Shown piece after piece: positions 18,012 to 27,305 of a stretch of 64,000 nucleotides of DNA. Each line of letters opens with the position of its first letter. The stretch's first letter is position 1. Below the pieces are notes generated by a model that did no database searches, was not told the origin of the DNA, and saw nothing but the letters and a program-made list of their open reading frames with translations. The translations under genes were made by a program, and so were the position numbers. The DNA comes from Pontibacter sp. E15-1. Its GTDB lineage: Bacteria; Bacteroidota; Bacteroidia; Cytophagales; Hymenobacteraceae. The stretch is from NCBI RefSeq assembly GCF_022601975.1, contig NZ_JAKVIR010000021.1, positions 52,771 through 116,770 on the forward strand, given 5' to 3'.

Positions 18012-20756
18012 ATGGCTATTGACCAGACATACCCTTACCACAGTGTGCGGGCAGAAGAGGCCCTGGAAAAGATGCAGACGCAGGCCGAAGGCCTGACTGG
18101 GGAAGAGGCCCAAAAGCGCCTCCGGGAGATAGGCCCAAATGAGCTGACGGGGAAAGAAGGCATTAACCCCATTCTTCTTTTTCTCAGGCAGTTCAAGGAT
18201 TTTCTGATCCTTATCTTGTTTGCGGCGGCGGGCGTTGCCTGGTATGCCCAACACATGGTGGATGTATACGTGATCCTGGGTGTGATTATGTTTAACGCCG
18301 TGCTCGGCTTTATGCAGGAGTATCGGGCGGAGAAAGCCATCGAAGCCCTGAAGGGGATGATCAAGCAGCAGGCCACCGTGCTGCGCGACGGGCATGCGGC
18401 AAAAAAGGAGGCCAGCGCGTTGGTGCCCGGCGATGTGATTCTGCTGGAGGAGGGCGATAGCATCCCGGCGGATGCCCGGATCCTATATGCCAAAAACCTG
18501 CAGGCCGTCGAGGGCTCCCTGACCGGAGAATCCCTCCCCGTGAATAAATCCATTGACCCGCTTCCTGAAAAAACGAACCTCGGCGACCGCCTGAACATGC
18601 TGCTGAAAGGAACCCACGTGGCCCGCGGTGCGGCGCGCGCGGTGGTGACGGCCACGGGCCCCCATACGGAGCTCGGCAAAATATCCACCTCGCTGGGCGA
18701 TATAAAGATCACGACCACCAACTTCCGCAAGAAGACGCAGCGTCTCGGCAAAACGATGGCCTACATCTCCGTGGCCACCTCGCTGGTTGTTTTCTCCATT
18801 GGCTATTTTGTGCGGGACTATCCTTTTGATGAGGTGCTGCTCGTGACGGTGGCCACGCTGGTATCGTCTATCCCGGAGGGCTTGCCCGCGGTTATCTCCA
18901 TCGTTCTGGCCATTGGCGCAAAGCGCATGGCCCGCCAGCACGCCATCGTCCGGGAGTTCAGCGCCACCGAAATGCTGGGGGCTGTCTCGGTGATTATGAC
19001 AGACAAAACCGGCACCCTCACCAACAGCATCCTGACGGTGAAGAAAATCTTTCTCGGCGACGGGACCGAGTGTGCGGTGTCGGGTACGGGATATGCCATT
19101 GAGGGCGGGCTCTCCAGAGAAGACTCTGCGGTGGATGCGGCGGAGATCCCGGCCCTGCGGCAGTTTCTGCTGATAGCCAGCGCCTGCAACAACGCCCGCC
19201 TGGGTGCCCCCGATGATGCGGACACCGCACCCGGAAAGGCATCCGGGCAGCCGGGCGTTTTCGGGGACCCCACCGAGGTGGCCCTGCTGGTGCTGGCAAA
19301 GAAAGTGCAGGCCACCCATGCCGGTCTGCTGCCCGATGTAGCGGTGGTGGACGATCTGCCCTTCAGCTCCGAGCACAAATTCCGGGGCTCGCTGGTGAAG
19401 GTGAACGGACACCTGGAGATCATGGCGGTGGGGGCACCCGAGAAAATCCTGGCCTTGAGCACGCATGTCCTGACGCAAGATGGCCCAGTGCCGCTAAGCG
19501 ACGACTGCCGCAGGCAACTGGAGGCGAAGATGGACAAGTGGGCAGGAGAGGCGATGCGCGTGCTGGCGCTGGCCTACCGCCCCGCTCCCGACAACGCCAC
19601 AGAAGTGCTGCCAGAGGAAGTGCGGGACCTGGTATGGGTGGGCATCACGGGCATCGTTGACCCGCCGCGGGAAGGGGTGCCGGAGGCTGTGGCCGCCTGC
19701 AGGTCTGCGGGCATTCGGGTCATGATGGTGACCGGCGACCATAAGAAGACCGGCGCGGCCATCGCCCGCGAGGTGGGGATTCTAGACGGGCAACCAGCAG
19801 ACGCTGCCTACCCGGAGGCGCTGCAGGAAGACGAGCTGGAGGTGGATGCGGAGGAGTTCAGCCGATTGGTCGATCACGTTTCTGTTTTCACGCGCGTGAG
19901 CCCCCGCACCAAGCTGCGGATCGCGGAGAACCTCCAGGAGAAAGGGTTCCTGATTGCCATGACCGGCGACGGGGTGAATGACGCCCCGGCCCTCAAGCGC
20001 GCCGACGTGGGCATCGCCATGGGCATCCGGGGCACCGACGTGGCCAAGGACGCGGCGCATATTGTGCTCTCCGACGACAATTTCGCCACCATCGTGCGCG
20101 CGATCCGGGAAGGACGGACTGTGTTTCAGAACGTGCGGCAGACCAGCTACTTCCTCCTGACCACGAACTTTGCCGCGGTGGCCGTCTTCATCGTGGCGAT
20201 TGCCATCGGCTGGCCCTTTCCGCTCACCGCCACCCAGATCCTGTGGGTAAACCTCGTTACGGACGGTGTGATGGAACTGGGCCTTGCCACAGAGCGCGGG
20301 CATGCGGACATCATGCGGCAAAAGCCACTGCCCAAAGACGCCAATATTCTGGACAGAGAAGTGGTGCCCTACATCCTGCTCATGAGCACCATCATGCTGG
20401 GGCTGTCTCTAGGGGCTTTTGCCTATTATCTGCCGCAGGGGGTGGAGGTAGCGCGCACAGCTGTTTTCCTGGTGGTGGCCATGACACAGGTGTTCAATAC
20501 CTTTAACATGCGCACTCTGAAACAGTCAGTTTTCTCCATCGGGATTTTCAGCAACAAATACATCAATATTGCCTTTGTGGTGTCTTTGTCGCTGCAGTTG
20601 GCCGTTATTTATACCCCACTGCTGAGCGGGCTGTTCCGGTTCCATGAATTGCCGCTGCAGGATTTGCTGCTGCTGCTGGCACTCTCCAGTCTGGTAATCT
20701 GGGTGGCAGAGGTATATAAGTATATCAGGTTTGGGAAGAAGGCTGAAAGTGAGTAA
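18012..20756 (+). CDS. type II cation-translocating P-type ATPase (Ca2+-ATPase-like)
   Basis: 914 aa. It has an N-terminal cation-ATPase domain, the actuator motif LTGESLPV, SSIPEGLPAV in M4, the phosphorylation site D331-KTGTLT, MVTGDHKKT and MTGDGVNDAPALK. The M6 sequence LWVNLVTDGVMELGLATE and the C-terminal cation-ATPase region follow. PEGLP plus NLVTDG points to the SERCA/PMR1-like calcium group, although M6 ends in VMELGL rather than the usual PALAL, so ion specificity is uncertain (Ca2+, Mn2+ or monovalent). It would pump cations out of the cytosol at ATP cost. Monocistronic. Confidence 0.88.
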   Translation: MAIDQTYPYHSVRAEEALEKMQTQAEGLTGEEAQKRLREIGPNELTGKEGINPILLFLRQFKDFLILILFAAAGVAWYAQHMVDVYVILGVIMFNAVLGFMQEYRAEKAIEALKGMIKQQATVLRDGHAAKKEASALVPGDVILLEEGDSIPADARILYAKNLQAVEGSLTGESLPVNKSIDPLPEKTNLGDRLNMLLKGTHVARGAARAVVTATGPHTELGKISTSLGDIKITTTNFRKKTQRLGKTMAYISVATSLVVFSIGYFVRDYPFDEVLLVTVATLVSSIPEGLPAVISIVLAIGAKRMARQHAIVREFSATEMLGAVSVIMTDKTGTLTNSILTVKKIFLGDGTECAVSGTGYAIEGGLSREDSAVDAAEIPALRQFLLIASACNNARLGAPDDADTAPGKASGQPGVFGDPTEVALLVLAKKVQATHAGLLPDVAVVDDLPFSSEHKFRGSLVKVNGHLEIMAVGAPEKILALSTHVLTQDGPVPLSDDCRRQLEAKMDKWAGEAMRVLALAYRPAPDNATEVLPEEVRDLVWVGITGIVDPPREGVPEAVAACRSAGIRVMMVTGDHKKTGAAIAREVGILDGQPADAAYPEALQEDELEVDAEEFSRLVDHVSVFTRVSPRTKLRIAENLQEKGFLIAMTGDGVNDAPALKRADVGIAMGIRGTDVAKDAAHIVLSDDNFATIVRAIREGRTVFQNVRQTSYFLLTTNFAAVAVFIVAIAIGWPFPLTATQILWVNLVTDGVMELGLATERGHADIMRQKPLPKDANILDREVVPYILLMSTIMLGLSLGAFAYYLPQGVEVARTAVFLVVAMTQVFNTFNMRTLKQSVFSIGIFSNKYINIAFVVSLSLQLAVIYTPLLSGLFRFHELPLQDLLLLLALSSLVIWVAEVYKYIRFGKKAESE

Positions 20757-21180
20757 AAATCACCGCTGGGCCGCAGCCTTAAAGCTGGTAATGTATCTCC
20801 AAAAGGGGTATGATTCGCTAGATGCGTCGGTAAATCAGCGTTACGGGCCCCTCGCCCCGAAATTAAGCCCGGGAAGATGCCGATTTAAATAGGCAATTAT
20901 TTATATTTGGTCAAATCGCCCGGGCCTGTGGCGCGGCCATACCCGGCTGACTGGCAGGTAAACTTCATTTCTCCGCGATGGGGAGCCATGAACGGGAAAC
21001 CATATCGCTGGAAACAGGTATGTAGTGGCATCGGCTGGAATAATTGACAGGGTGTGCGTATATAGAGGAAGACACCGCTCCATACCCCCGGAGAGAAAGC
21101 GATCTGTCTCATCCTGCCTCCCCCTGAAGTTGAGCGCAGGGTATACTTTTGTTTGTAACAACATCTAACTTACTATTATA
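20757..21180. other. gene-free region between P-type ATPase and HAD genes
   Basis: 424 bases without a convincing gene. It contains a plus-strand TATATTTG (-7-like) near 20903 that faces no obvious gene and could start a long leader, and the box at 21144-21151 just before the HAD gene. Two CCCGGG-centred palindromes lie near 20870 and 20928. Confidence 0.45.
21144..21151 (+). promoter_or_regulatory. candidate -7 element upstream of HAD gene
   Basis: TACTTTTG fits TAnnTTTG and would give a start near 21157, 24 bases before the ATG at 21181. A TTG with the right spacing is missing. Confidence 0.4.
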
Positions 21181-21951
21181 ATGAGTGATCTGAATAAACT
21201 TATAAAGGAACGAAACATCAAGGCGCTCATCCTGGACATGGATGGCGTGATCACGAATACAGCGATGCTGCACGCGGAGGCATGGAAGAAACTTTGCGAC
21301 TCCTTCCTGAAGCAGCGCAGTGAGCAGGACGGAAATACCTATAAGCCGTTTGATTTTGTGGAAGACTACCGTGCCTTTGTGGATGGCGTGCCCCGCCTGG
21401 AAGCCATGCGCAATTTCATGGACTCCCGCGGCATTGACCTGCCGCAGGGCCAGCCGGAAGATGACGCCAACGAGAACACCATCGTGGGCCTGGGTGAGCG
21501 CAAGGACCTTTACTTCCATGAGTTGCTGAAGCAAAACAGCGTAGTGGTGTTCGACAGTGCCGTGCAGTGGGTGAAAGAGCAGCAGCAGGCCGGTATGAAG
21601 ACAGCCATTGTCTCCGCGAGCCGCAATTGCCTGACAATCCTGCGCCGCGCCAGCCTCGACAAGCTGTTTGAAGTGCGCGTGGATAAAGTGGTGTCAGCGG
21701 AGCGAAACCTGCAGAACAAGCCTGCCCCGGACTTATACCTGGAGGCGGCGCGCCAGTTGGGCTTTTCCCCGCAGGAGACGGCCGTGTTTGAGGATGCCCC
21801 AGCCGGCATCGAGGGCGCAAAGGCAGGTGGATTTGGCCTGGTAGTCGGTGTTGACCACGGATCCCGCGGGGAGGTGCTGGAGAAAAAAGGGGCTGACCTT
21901 GTCATCCAGGGCTTTACACAGCAACTGCAAAAGCAAAACATAGAAGCTTAG
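21181..21951 (+). CDS. beta-phosphoglucomutase-family HAD protein (paralog 1)
   Basis: 256 aa. HAD motif I is ILDMDGVITNTAMLHAEAWK with Asp19 and Asp21; motif II is IVSASRNC; motif III/IV is NKPAPDLYLEAA and VFEDAPAGIEGAKAG. Asp21 followed by Gly-Val and the cap region (YRAFVDGVPRLEAMRNF) are typical of beta-phosphoglucomutases, which convert beta-glucose-1-P to glucose-6-P. A close paralog lies at 22156-22917. A terminator separates the two, so this copy is its own transcript. Function as mutase or phosphatase is inferred from family and context. Confidence 0.85.
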   Translation: MSDLNKLIKERNIKALILDMDGVITNTAMLHAEAWKKLCDSFLKQRSEQDGNTYKPFDFVEDYRAFVDGVPRLEAMRNFMDSRGIDLPQGQPEDDANENTIVGLGERKDLYFHELLKQNSVVVFDSAVQWVKEQQQAGMKTAIVSASRNCLTILRRASLDKLFEVRVDKVVSAERNLQNKPAPDLYLEAARQLGFSPQETAVFEDAPAGIEGAKAGGFGLVVGVDHGSRGEVLEKKGADLVIQGFTQQLQKQNIEA

Positions 21952-22008
21952 GGCCGGGACACCTGCTGCATTGCTGCCCACGGTGTAACGCAGCGTATAC
22001 CTGAATTT

Positions 22009-22047
22009 AACAGACATAGCCCCTTCCGGTAAGGGGCTATGTCTGTT
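22009..22047 (+). terminator. terminator after first HAD gene
   Basis: A 17-bp stem (22009-22025 with 22031-22047) with loop CCGGT and a T-tract. It isolates the first HAD gene from the second. Confidence 0.85.
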
Positions 22048-22155
22048 TTGGGGCAGATGGGTGCCCGCTTTGCTTAAAATACCGGCTCAAAACAACTTTA
22101 ACCAAACGGAACAGGTACTAAGTAGCTATAAGCTTCTATCGCTATATTTTAGCCT

Positions 22156-22917
22156 ATGCAGCACACGCCTTCCCCCGATTTAGCGCAGTTACTCTGCGAA
22201 CGCCACATCAGCGCCCTGCTCCTGGATATGGATGGCGTGATTACGCAGACTGCCAAACTCCACGCCACGGCCTGGAAACGCATGTTCGACGCCTTTCTGC
22301 TGCAGCGCGGCCACCAGGACGGCAAAGCGTATGAACCCCTGGACATTGCCACCGACTACAAACAGTATATCGACGGCATGCCGCGCTACGACGGGGTGCG
22401 TAATTTTCTTTCCTCCCGGGGCATTTCCATACCGGACGAGGCACCTGCAGACGCCCCGGACACCGCATCGGTGGTTTCGCTAGGCAACGAGAAGAACAAC
22501 TACTTTCAGGAACTGGTGCAGCAGGGTGGGGTGGAGGTATACCCCGATACCATCGCGTTTGTGAAACAGAAGCTGGCCGATGGCTACCGCGTCGCCGTGA
22601 TCTCCGCCAGCCGCAACTGCCAAACCATACTGGCTGCCGCAGGCGTGGAGGATTTATTTGAGGTGCGCGTAGACGGGCAGCTGGCCGCCGAGCTGGGCCT
22701 CAAAGGAAAGCCCGCCCCCGACGTGTTCGAGGAGGCCGCCCGCCGGCTGGGTATACCGGTTACGCACTGCGCCGTTTTTGAGGATGCCATATCGGGTGTT
22801 GAGGCGGGCAAAGCCGGCAACTTCGGCCTGGTGGTCGGTATCGACCGGACAAATCAAGCGAAAGAATTAACAGAGCACGGTGCCGACCTGGTACTGGCTA
22901 TATTCCCTACACCATAA
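22156..22917 (+). CDS. beta-phosphoglucomutase-family HAD protein (paralog 2)
   Basis: 253 aa. Motif I LLLDMDGVITQTAKLHATAWK (Asp24, Asp26), motif II VISASRNCQTIL, then KGKPAPDVFEEAARRLG and FEDAISGVEAGKAGNFGLVVG. The tail GADLVLAIF resembles the N-terminal HAD segment of mycobacterial OtsB1, as I recall it. It sits 3 bases before the OtsB-type gene and so leads an operon with it and the GH65 gene. A role in turning beta-glucose-1-P (from the GH65 enzyme) into glucose-6-P fits the context. Confidence 0.85.
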   Translation: MQHTPSPDLAQLLCERHISALLLDMDGVITQTAKLHATAWKRMFDAFLLQRGHQDGKAYEPLDIATDYKQYIDGMPRYDGVRNFLSSRGISIPDEAPADAPDTASVVSLGNEKNNYFQELVQQGGVEVYPDTIAFVKQKLADGYRVAVISASRNCQTILAAAGVEDLFEVRVDGQLAAELGLKGKPAPDVFEEAARRLGIPVTHCAVFEDAISGVEAGKAGNFGLVVGIDRTNQAKELTEHGADLVLAIFPTP

Positions 22918-22920
22918 ACT

Positions 22921-23748
22921 ATGACGAAAGAACAACAAAACACGGACGTGACACGACGCGACCCAAGTGAGCTGCCGCACGCACTCGAGAACCTCCCCAA
23001 GCTGCTGAACGGCAAAAAGCCGGCGATTTTCCTGGACTACGACGGTTGCCTGAGCCCAATCGTAAAAGACCCGGAAAAGGCGGTGCTGACTGATCAGATG
23101 CGCGACACACTGCGTCGGTTGGCCGACGTGTGCAGCGTGGCCGTGGTAAGTGGCCGCGACCGCGCGAACGTAGAAAAGCTCGTGCAACTGGACAACCTCT
23201 ACTATGCCGGTTCCCATGGGTTCGACATTTCCGGCCCCAACAACATGCACACCGAGCCCGGCGGCGCGAAGGCGGCCATACCTGCCCTGGACGAGGCCAA
23301 CAAAACCCTTGACGCCCAACTGAAAGACGTGCAGGGCGTGCTGGTAGAACGGAAGCGCTATGCCATCGCCGTGCACTACCGCAATGTGCCCGACGAGCAG
23401 GTGGGCCGCGTGCTGCAGGTCACGGAAGAAGTCATTGCGCAGCACCCGGAGCTGAAGAAAGGCCCCGGAAAAAAAGTGATGGAGCTGAAACCGAACCTGG
23501 ACTGGCACAAAGGCAAGGCCGTGCTGTGGCTGATGGAGGAGCTGGACCTGAACAAACCGGATATCCTGCCCATATATATCGGCGATGACCTTACGGATGA
23601 AGACGCTTTCGCCACGCTGCAGGGGCAGGGGATCGGCATCATGGTGGGGGAGCACGACGAGAAAACAGCGGCCACCTACAGACTGGACGATGTGGAAGAC
23701 GTGAAGGCGCTACTGGAAGAACTGACCCAAACCATCAAAAACAGATAG
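22921..23748 (+). CDS. otsB: trehalose-6-phosphate phosphatase family protein
   Basis: 275 aa. HAD motif I is AIFLDYDGCLSPIV with Asp39 and Asp41; then VAVVSGRDRANVEKLV, YYAGSHGFDISGP, KVMELKPNLDWHKGKAV and YIGDDLTDEDAF, all characteristic of OtsB. In motif I the usual Thr of DGTLSPI is Cys. It starts 3 bases after the HAD gene and ends one base before the GH65 gene. No trehalose-6-P synthase (OtsA) is in the window. Family assignment is firm; activity on trehalose-6-P is not, because the mycobacterial equivalent OtsB1 is, to my knowledge, not a proven phosphatase. Confidence 0.85.
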   Translation: MTKEQQNTDVTRRDPSELPHALENLPKLLNGKKPAIFLDYDGCLSPIVKDPEKAVLTDQMRDTLRRLADVCSVAVVSGRDRANVEKLVQLDNLYYAGSHGFDISGPNNMHTEPGGAKAAIPALDEANKTLDAQLKDVQGVLVERKRYAIAVHYRNVPDEQVGRVLQVTEEVIAQHPELKKGPGKKVMELKPNLDWHKGKAVLWLMEELDLNKPDILPIYIGDDLTDEDAFATLQGQGIGIMVGEHDEKTAATYRLDDVEDVKALLEELTQTIKNR

Positions 23749-23749
23749 C

Positions 23750-26167
23750 ATGCTGGACTGGTCCGTTGTTTATGAAAACTGGAACCCTGCCGAACAGCCG
23801 TTACGGGAGGCGCTCTGCACGCTGGGCAATGGCTATATAGCCACCCGTGGGGCTTTTGAGGAAGCCGCTGCCGACGAGGAGTTCCATTATCCGGGCACGT
23901 ATCTGGCCGGAGGGTATAACCGCCTGCTCTCGGAGGTGGCGGGCAGGGAGATTTCGAACGAGGACCTGGTTAACTGGCCCAATTGGTTGCCCATTTCCTT
24001 CCGGCACAAAGACGCATCGTCCTGGTTTCAGCTGCGCGAGGTGGAGGTGATTTCCTTCCGGCAGGAGCTGGACCTGGCAAAGGGGCTTTTGGAGAGACGG
24101 GTACGCTTCCGGGACACCAGCAGCCGTGAAAGCGACCTCGTGAGCCGACGGTTCGTGAGCATGGCAAACCCCCACGTGGCGGCGCTGGAATGGGAACTGA
24201 CCCCGCTGAACTGGTCCGGGCCCGTTGAGCTGCGGGCGGCGCTGGATGGGCGCGTGGCCAACCGTGGGGTTGCCCGATACCGTGCACTGGCCAGCCAGCA
24301 CCTTTCCCCGCTTAAGCAAGGCCAGCAAGACGATCATACTATATTTCTGGAAGTACAGACGAACCAGTCGAACCTGCGCATGGCGCAGGCGGCCCGCACG
24401 CACGTGTTTGCCGGGCCAGGCAGCACCCCGCTGGAGGGCGCACTGCAGACTGAGCCAGGGTATGCCGCGCAGTTGTTTACCGTAGACTGCCAGCAGGGCA
24501 AACCAGTCCGGGTAGAGAAAGTGGTGCAGCTCCATACCTCCCGCGACAAGGCGATCACGGAACCGCTGGAGGAGGCCTGCAAAAACATCGGCCGCCAGGG
24601 CAACTTCGCCCACCTGCTGGGGCAGCACCAACTTGCCTGGCAACGGCTCTGGATCCGCTGTGACCTGGAGATAGCCTGTAACAACCAGGCGCAGAAAATC
24701 CTTCGGGTCCACATTTTCCATTTGCTGCAAACCGTTTCTTCCAACACTGTCGGGCTGGATGTGGGGGTGCCCGCCCGCGGGCTGCATGGCGAGGCCTACC
24801 GGGGCCATATCTTCTGGGACGAGCTCTTTATCTTCCCCTTCCTGAACCTGCGCCTGCCCGAGCTTACCCGGGAACTGCTGCTTTACCGCTTTCGGCGCAT
24901 GCCCGAAGCCATCTTCGCCGCGTCGCAGGCTGGTTACCGGGGGGCGATGTTTCCGTGGCAAAGCGGCAGCAATGGGCGTGAGGAAACCCAGGTTACGCAC
25001 CTCAACCCCCAGTCGGGGCGCTGGCTCCCCGATAACACGCATCTGCAGCGCCACATCAGCGCGGCCATCGCTTACAATGTATGGCAGTACTACCAGGCCA
25101 CCGAAGACATGGAGTTCCTCACCTTTGTGGGGGCCGAGATGATCTTCAGCATTGCACTTTTCTGGTCGTCCATCGCGGTGCTGAACCAGGACACCGGGCG
25201 GTATGAGATCCATAAAGTAGTGGGGCCGGACGAGTACCATACCGATTACCCGGGCTCGGGCGAGGAGGGACTGCGAAACAACGCCTATACCAACGTGATG
25301 GCGGTATGGGTGATCCAGCGCGCGCTGCAGCTCTTCCAGATGCTGGACGACTCGCGCCTGCAGGAGCTCTTCCAGAAGCGTAATATCTCGGAGGCAGACA
25401 TTCAGCGCTGGGGCGACATCAGCAAGCGCATGTACATCCCTTTCATCGGCCAGAGCAACATCATCGCGCAGTTCGATGGGTATGACCAGCTGCAGGAGTT
25501 TCCGTGGCGGGAGTATACCGAGAAGTATGGCGAGTCGATGCGGCTTGACAGGATTCTGGAAAGCGAGGGCGACAACGTGAACAAGTACAAAGCCAGCAAG
25601 CAGGCCGACGTGATCATGCTTTTCTATCTCTTCTCCGCCCAGGAGCTCCTGCACATCTTTGAGCTCCTGCAGTATAAGTTCAGCGCCGAAGCCATTGCCG
25701 AGAACATCGCCTATTACGAGCAGCGCACTTCGCATGGCTCCACGCTTAGCAAGGTGGTGCATGCCTGGGTGCTGGCCCGCTCAGACCGCAAGCGCGCCTG
25801 GAGAAACTTCGAGACGGCCCTGGTCAGCGACATGGAGGACGTGCAGGGAGGCACCACCGCCGAGGGGATTCACCTGGGCGCCATGGCGGGCACCGTGGAT
25901 CTGGTGCAGCGCGGATTTATGGGCCTGGAGATACGCGATGATGTCCTGTGGCTGGACCCGGCCTTACCCGATGAGATCGGCTCGCTGCATTTTCAGTTGC
26001 GCTACCGCAGCCATTGGATCTCCCTGCACTGCACACACGAGACACTCCGCGTCACCATCGACATCGGGTGGTTCAAAGAGGTGAAGATCGGGGTGCTCGG
26101 GCAAGTGTATACCTTCCTGACAGGGGAGCAGCGCGAGTTTGCCCTGCCTAAAAACCCTGCTTCCTGA
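23750..26167 (+). CDS. glycoside hydrolase family 65 protein (alpha-glucoside phosphorylase type)
   Basis: 805 aa. N-terminal beta-sandwich (residues about 1-270, beginning with LGNGYIATRGAFEEA), then the (alpha/alpha)6 barrel with GLHGEAYRGHIFWDELF, and the general acid Glu495 in VVGPDEYHTDY followed by NNAYTN. The phosphate-binding region is around HGSTLSKVVHAW, and AEGIHLGAMAGTVDLVQRGFMG closes the barrel. Family members phosphorolyse maltose, trehalose, kojibiose or trehalose-6-P to beta-glucose-1-P. The substrate cannot be read here; the neighbouring OtsB-type and beta-PGM-type genes favour trehalose or trehalose-6-P. The start is one base after the otsB stop. Confidence 0.88.
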   Translation: MLDWSVVYENWNPAEQPLREALCTLGNGYIATRGAFEEAAADEEFHYPGTYLAGGYNRLLSEVAGREISNEDLVNWPNWLPISFRHKDASSWFQLREVEVISFRQELDLAKGLLERRVRFRDTSSRESDLVSRRFVSMANPHVAALEWELTPLNWSGPVELRAALDGRVANRGVARYRALASQHLSPLKQGQQDDHTIFLEVQTNQSNLRMAQAARTHVFAGPGSTPLEGALQTEPGYAAQLFTVDCQQGKPVRVEKVVQLHTSRDKAITEPLEEACKNIGRQGNFAHLLGQHQLAWQRLWIRCDLEIACNNQAQKILRVHIFHLLQTVSSNTVGLDVGVPARGLHGEAYRGHIFWDELFIFPFLNLRLPELTRELLLYRFRRMPEAIFAASQAGYRGAMFPWQSGSNGREETQVTHLNPQSGRWLPDNTHLQRHISAAIAYNVWQYYQATEDMEFLTFVGAEMIFSIALFWSSIAVLNQDTGRYEIHKVVGPDEYHTDYPGSGEEGLRNNAYTNVMAVWVIQRALQLFQMLDDSRLQELFQKRNISEADIQRWGDISKRMYIPFIGQSNIIAQFDGYDQLQEFPWREYTEKYGESMRLDRILESEGDNVNKYKASKQADVIMLFYLFSAQELLHIFELLQYKFSAEAIAENIAYYEQRTSHGSTLSKVVHAWVLARSDRKRAWRNFETALVSDMEDVQGGTTAEGIHLGAMAGTVDLVQRGFMGLEIRDDVLWLDPALPDEIGSLHFQLRYRSHWISLHCTHETLRVTIDIGWFKEVKIGVLGQVYTFLTGEQREFALPKNPAS

Positions 26168-26234
26168 GTAGCCTCCCATTACCGTGGAAAGCCCTTTTCC
26201 CGTATGATAAACGCAAATTTAACCGCACCTGCAT

Positions 26235-27179
26235 ATGTATGACATCATCACGATTACCCTGAACCCGGCTTTGGACAAAAGCACGTTTGTGAACCAGGTG
26301 CGTCCCGAAAAAAAGATGCGCTGCAAAAACCCGTATTACGAGCCGGGCGGGGGCGGCGTGAACGTGTCCAGGGCCATAAAAAAGCTGGGCGGCACGTCCT
26401 GCGCCTGGTTCTTATCAGGTGGCCCCTCCGGTGAGATTTTGTGCGATCTGCTGCGCAAGGAAGGCGTTGACTTCAAGGCTATCCAGATTAAGGACTGGAC
26501 GCGGGAAAACCTGATGGTGATGGAGGAAAACACCGGAAACCAGTTTCGGTTCGGTATGCCCGGCCCGAAAGTGGCGGAGGAGGAGTGGCGGCAATGCATC
26601 ACGTGGCTGGAGGAGATGGCAGACGATGCGCTGCCCAAATACGTGGTGGCCAGCGGCAGCCTGCCGCCGGGTGTTCCCAACGACTTCTACCTGCAGGTGG
26701 CCGAGATTGCCAACCGGCGCGGCTTCCGGCTGGTGGTGGACACGTCGGGCAAGGCCCTTGTGAAAGCGGCTGGCGAAGGGGTATACCTCCTGAAGCCCAA
26801 TATGGTGGAACTGCCTTCGCTGGTAGGCAAAGAAGAGGTGTCGGCGCTGGAGCAGGAGCTGCTAGCCATGCAGGTGCTCAACGAGGGGAAGTGCCAGGTG
26901 CTGGTCGTGTCGTTAGGGCCGCGCGGAGCCATGCTGGCCACCAAAGAGGGAAACATCAGCTACATCGTGTCGCCGGCCGTGAAGCAGAAAAGCGCGGTAG
27001 GTGCCGGCGACAGTATGGTGGCCGGTATGGTGCTGAGTCTGATCAAAGGGTGCAGCCTCGAGGAAGTAGTGCGCTACGGCGTGGCCGCCGGAACCGCCGC
27101 CACCATGACCCCCGGCTCTCAGCTGTGCAAAAAAGAGGATACCGAAGAAATATACCAGTGGCTGCTGGAGCATAAGTAA
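26235..27179 (+). CDS. pfkB: 6-phosphofructokinase of the PfkB (Pfk-2) type
   Basis: 314 aa. It has a ribokinase-fold kinase layout: TLNPALDKSTFV, YEPGGGGVNVSRAIKKLGG, VASGSLPPGVP and the anion hole/catalytic base in VGAGDSMVAGMV with Asp259. The N-terminal EKKMRCKNPYYEPGGGG closely tracks E. coli Pfk-2, which phosphorylates fructose-6-P; 1-phosphofructokinase or tagatose-6-P kinase are alternatives. It lies 67 bases after the GH65 gene on the same strand and is the probable last gene of that operon. A terminator shared with fbaA follows. Confidence 0.85.
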   Translation: MYDIITITLNPALDKSTFVNQVRPEKKMRCKNPYYEPGGGGVNVSRAIKKLGGTSCAWFLSGGPSGEILCDLLRKEGVDFKAIQIKDWTRENLMVMEENTGNQFRFGMPGPKVAEEEWRQCITWLEEMADDALPKYVVASGSLPPGVPNDFYLQVAEIANRRGFRLVVDTSGKALVKAAGEGVYLLKPNMVELPSLVGKEEVSALEQELLAMQVLNEGKCQVLVVSLGPRGAMLATKEGNISYIVSPAVKQKSAVGAGDSMVAGMVLSLIKGCSLEEVVRYGVAAGTAATMTPGSQLCKKEDTEEIYQWLLEHK

Positions 27180-27247
27180 CCGGCAGTCAGATTACGAAGG
27201 GCTATACCTAAGCTGCGCCTCCGTAATGACAGCATTTTATACCCCCT

Positions 27248-27291
27248 AAAACAGAAAAGGTGGAACCTATGGGCTCCACCTTTTCTGTTTT
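27248..27291. terminator. bidirectional terminator between pfkB and fbaA
   Basis: A perfect 17-bp stem (27248-27264 with 27275-27291), AAAA on one side and TTTT on the other, between convergent genes. Confidence 0.85.
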
Positions 27292-27305
27292 ATATAGGCT
27301 TAAGA

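Noticed and set aside
23801-25762. 653-aa minus-strand frame inside the GH65 gene
   Set aside because: Antisense shadow of a gene with intact catalytic motifs; no domain is readable in it.
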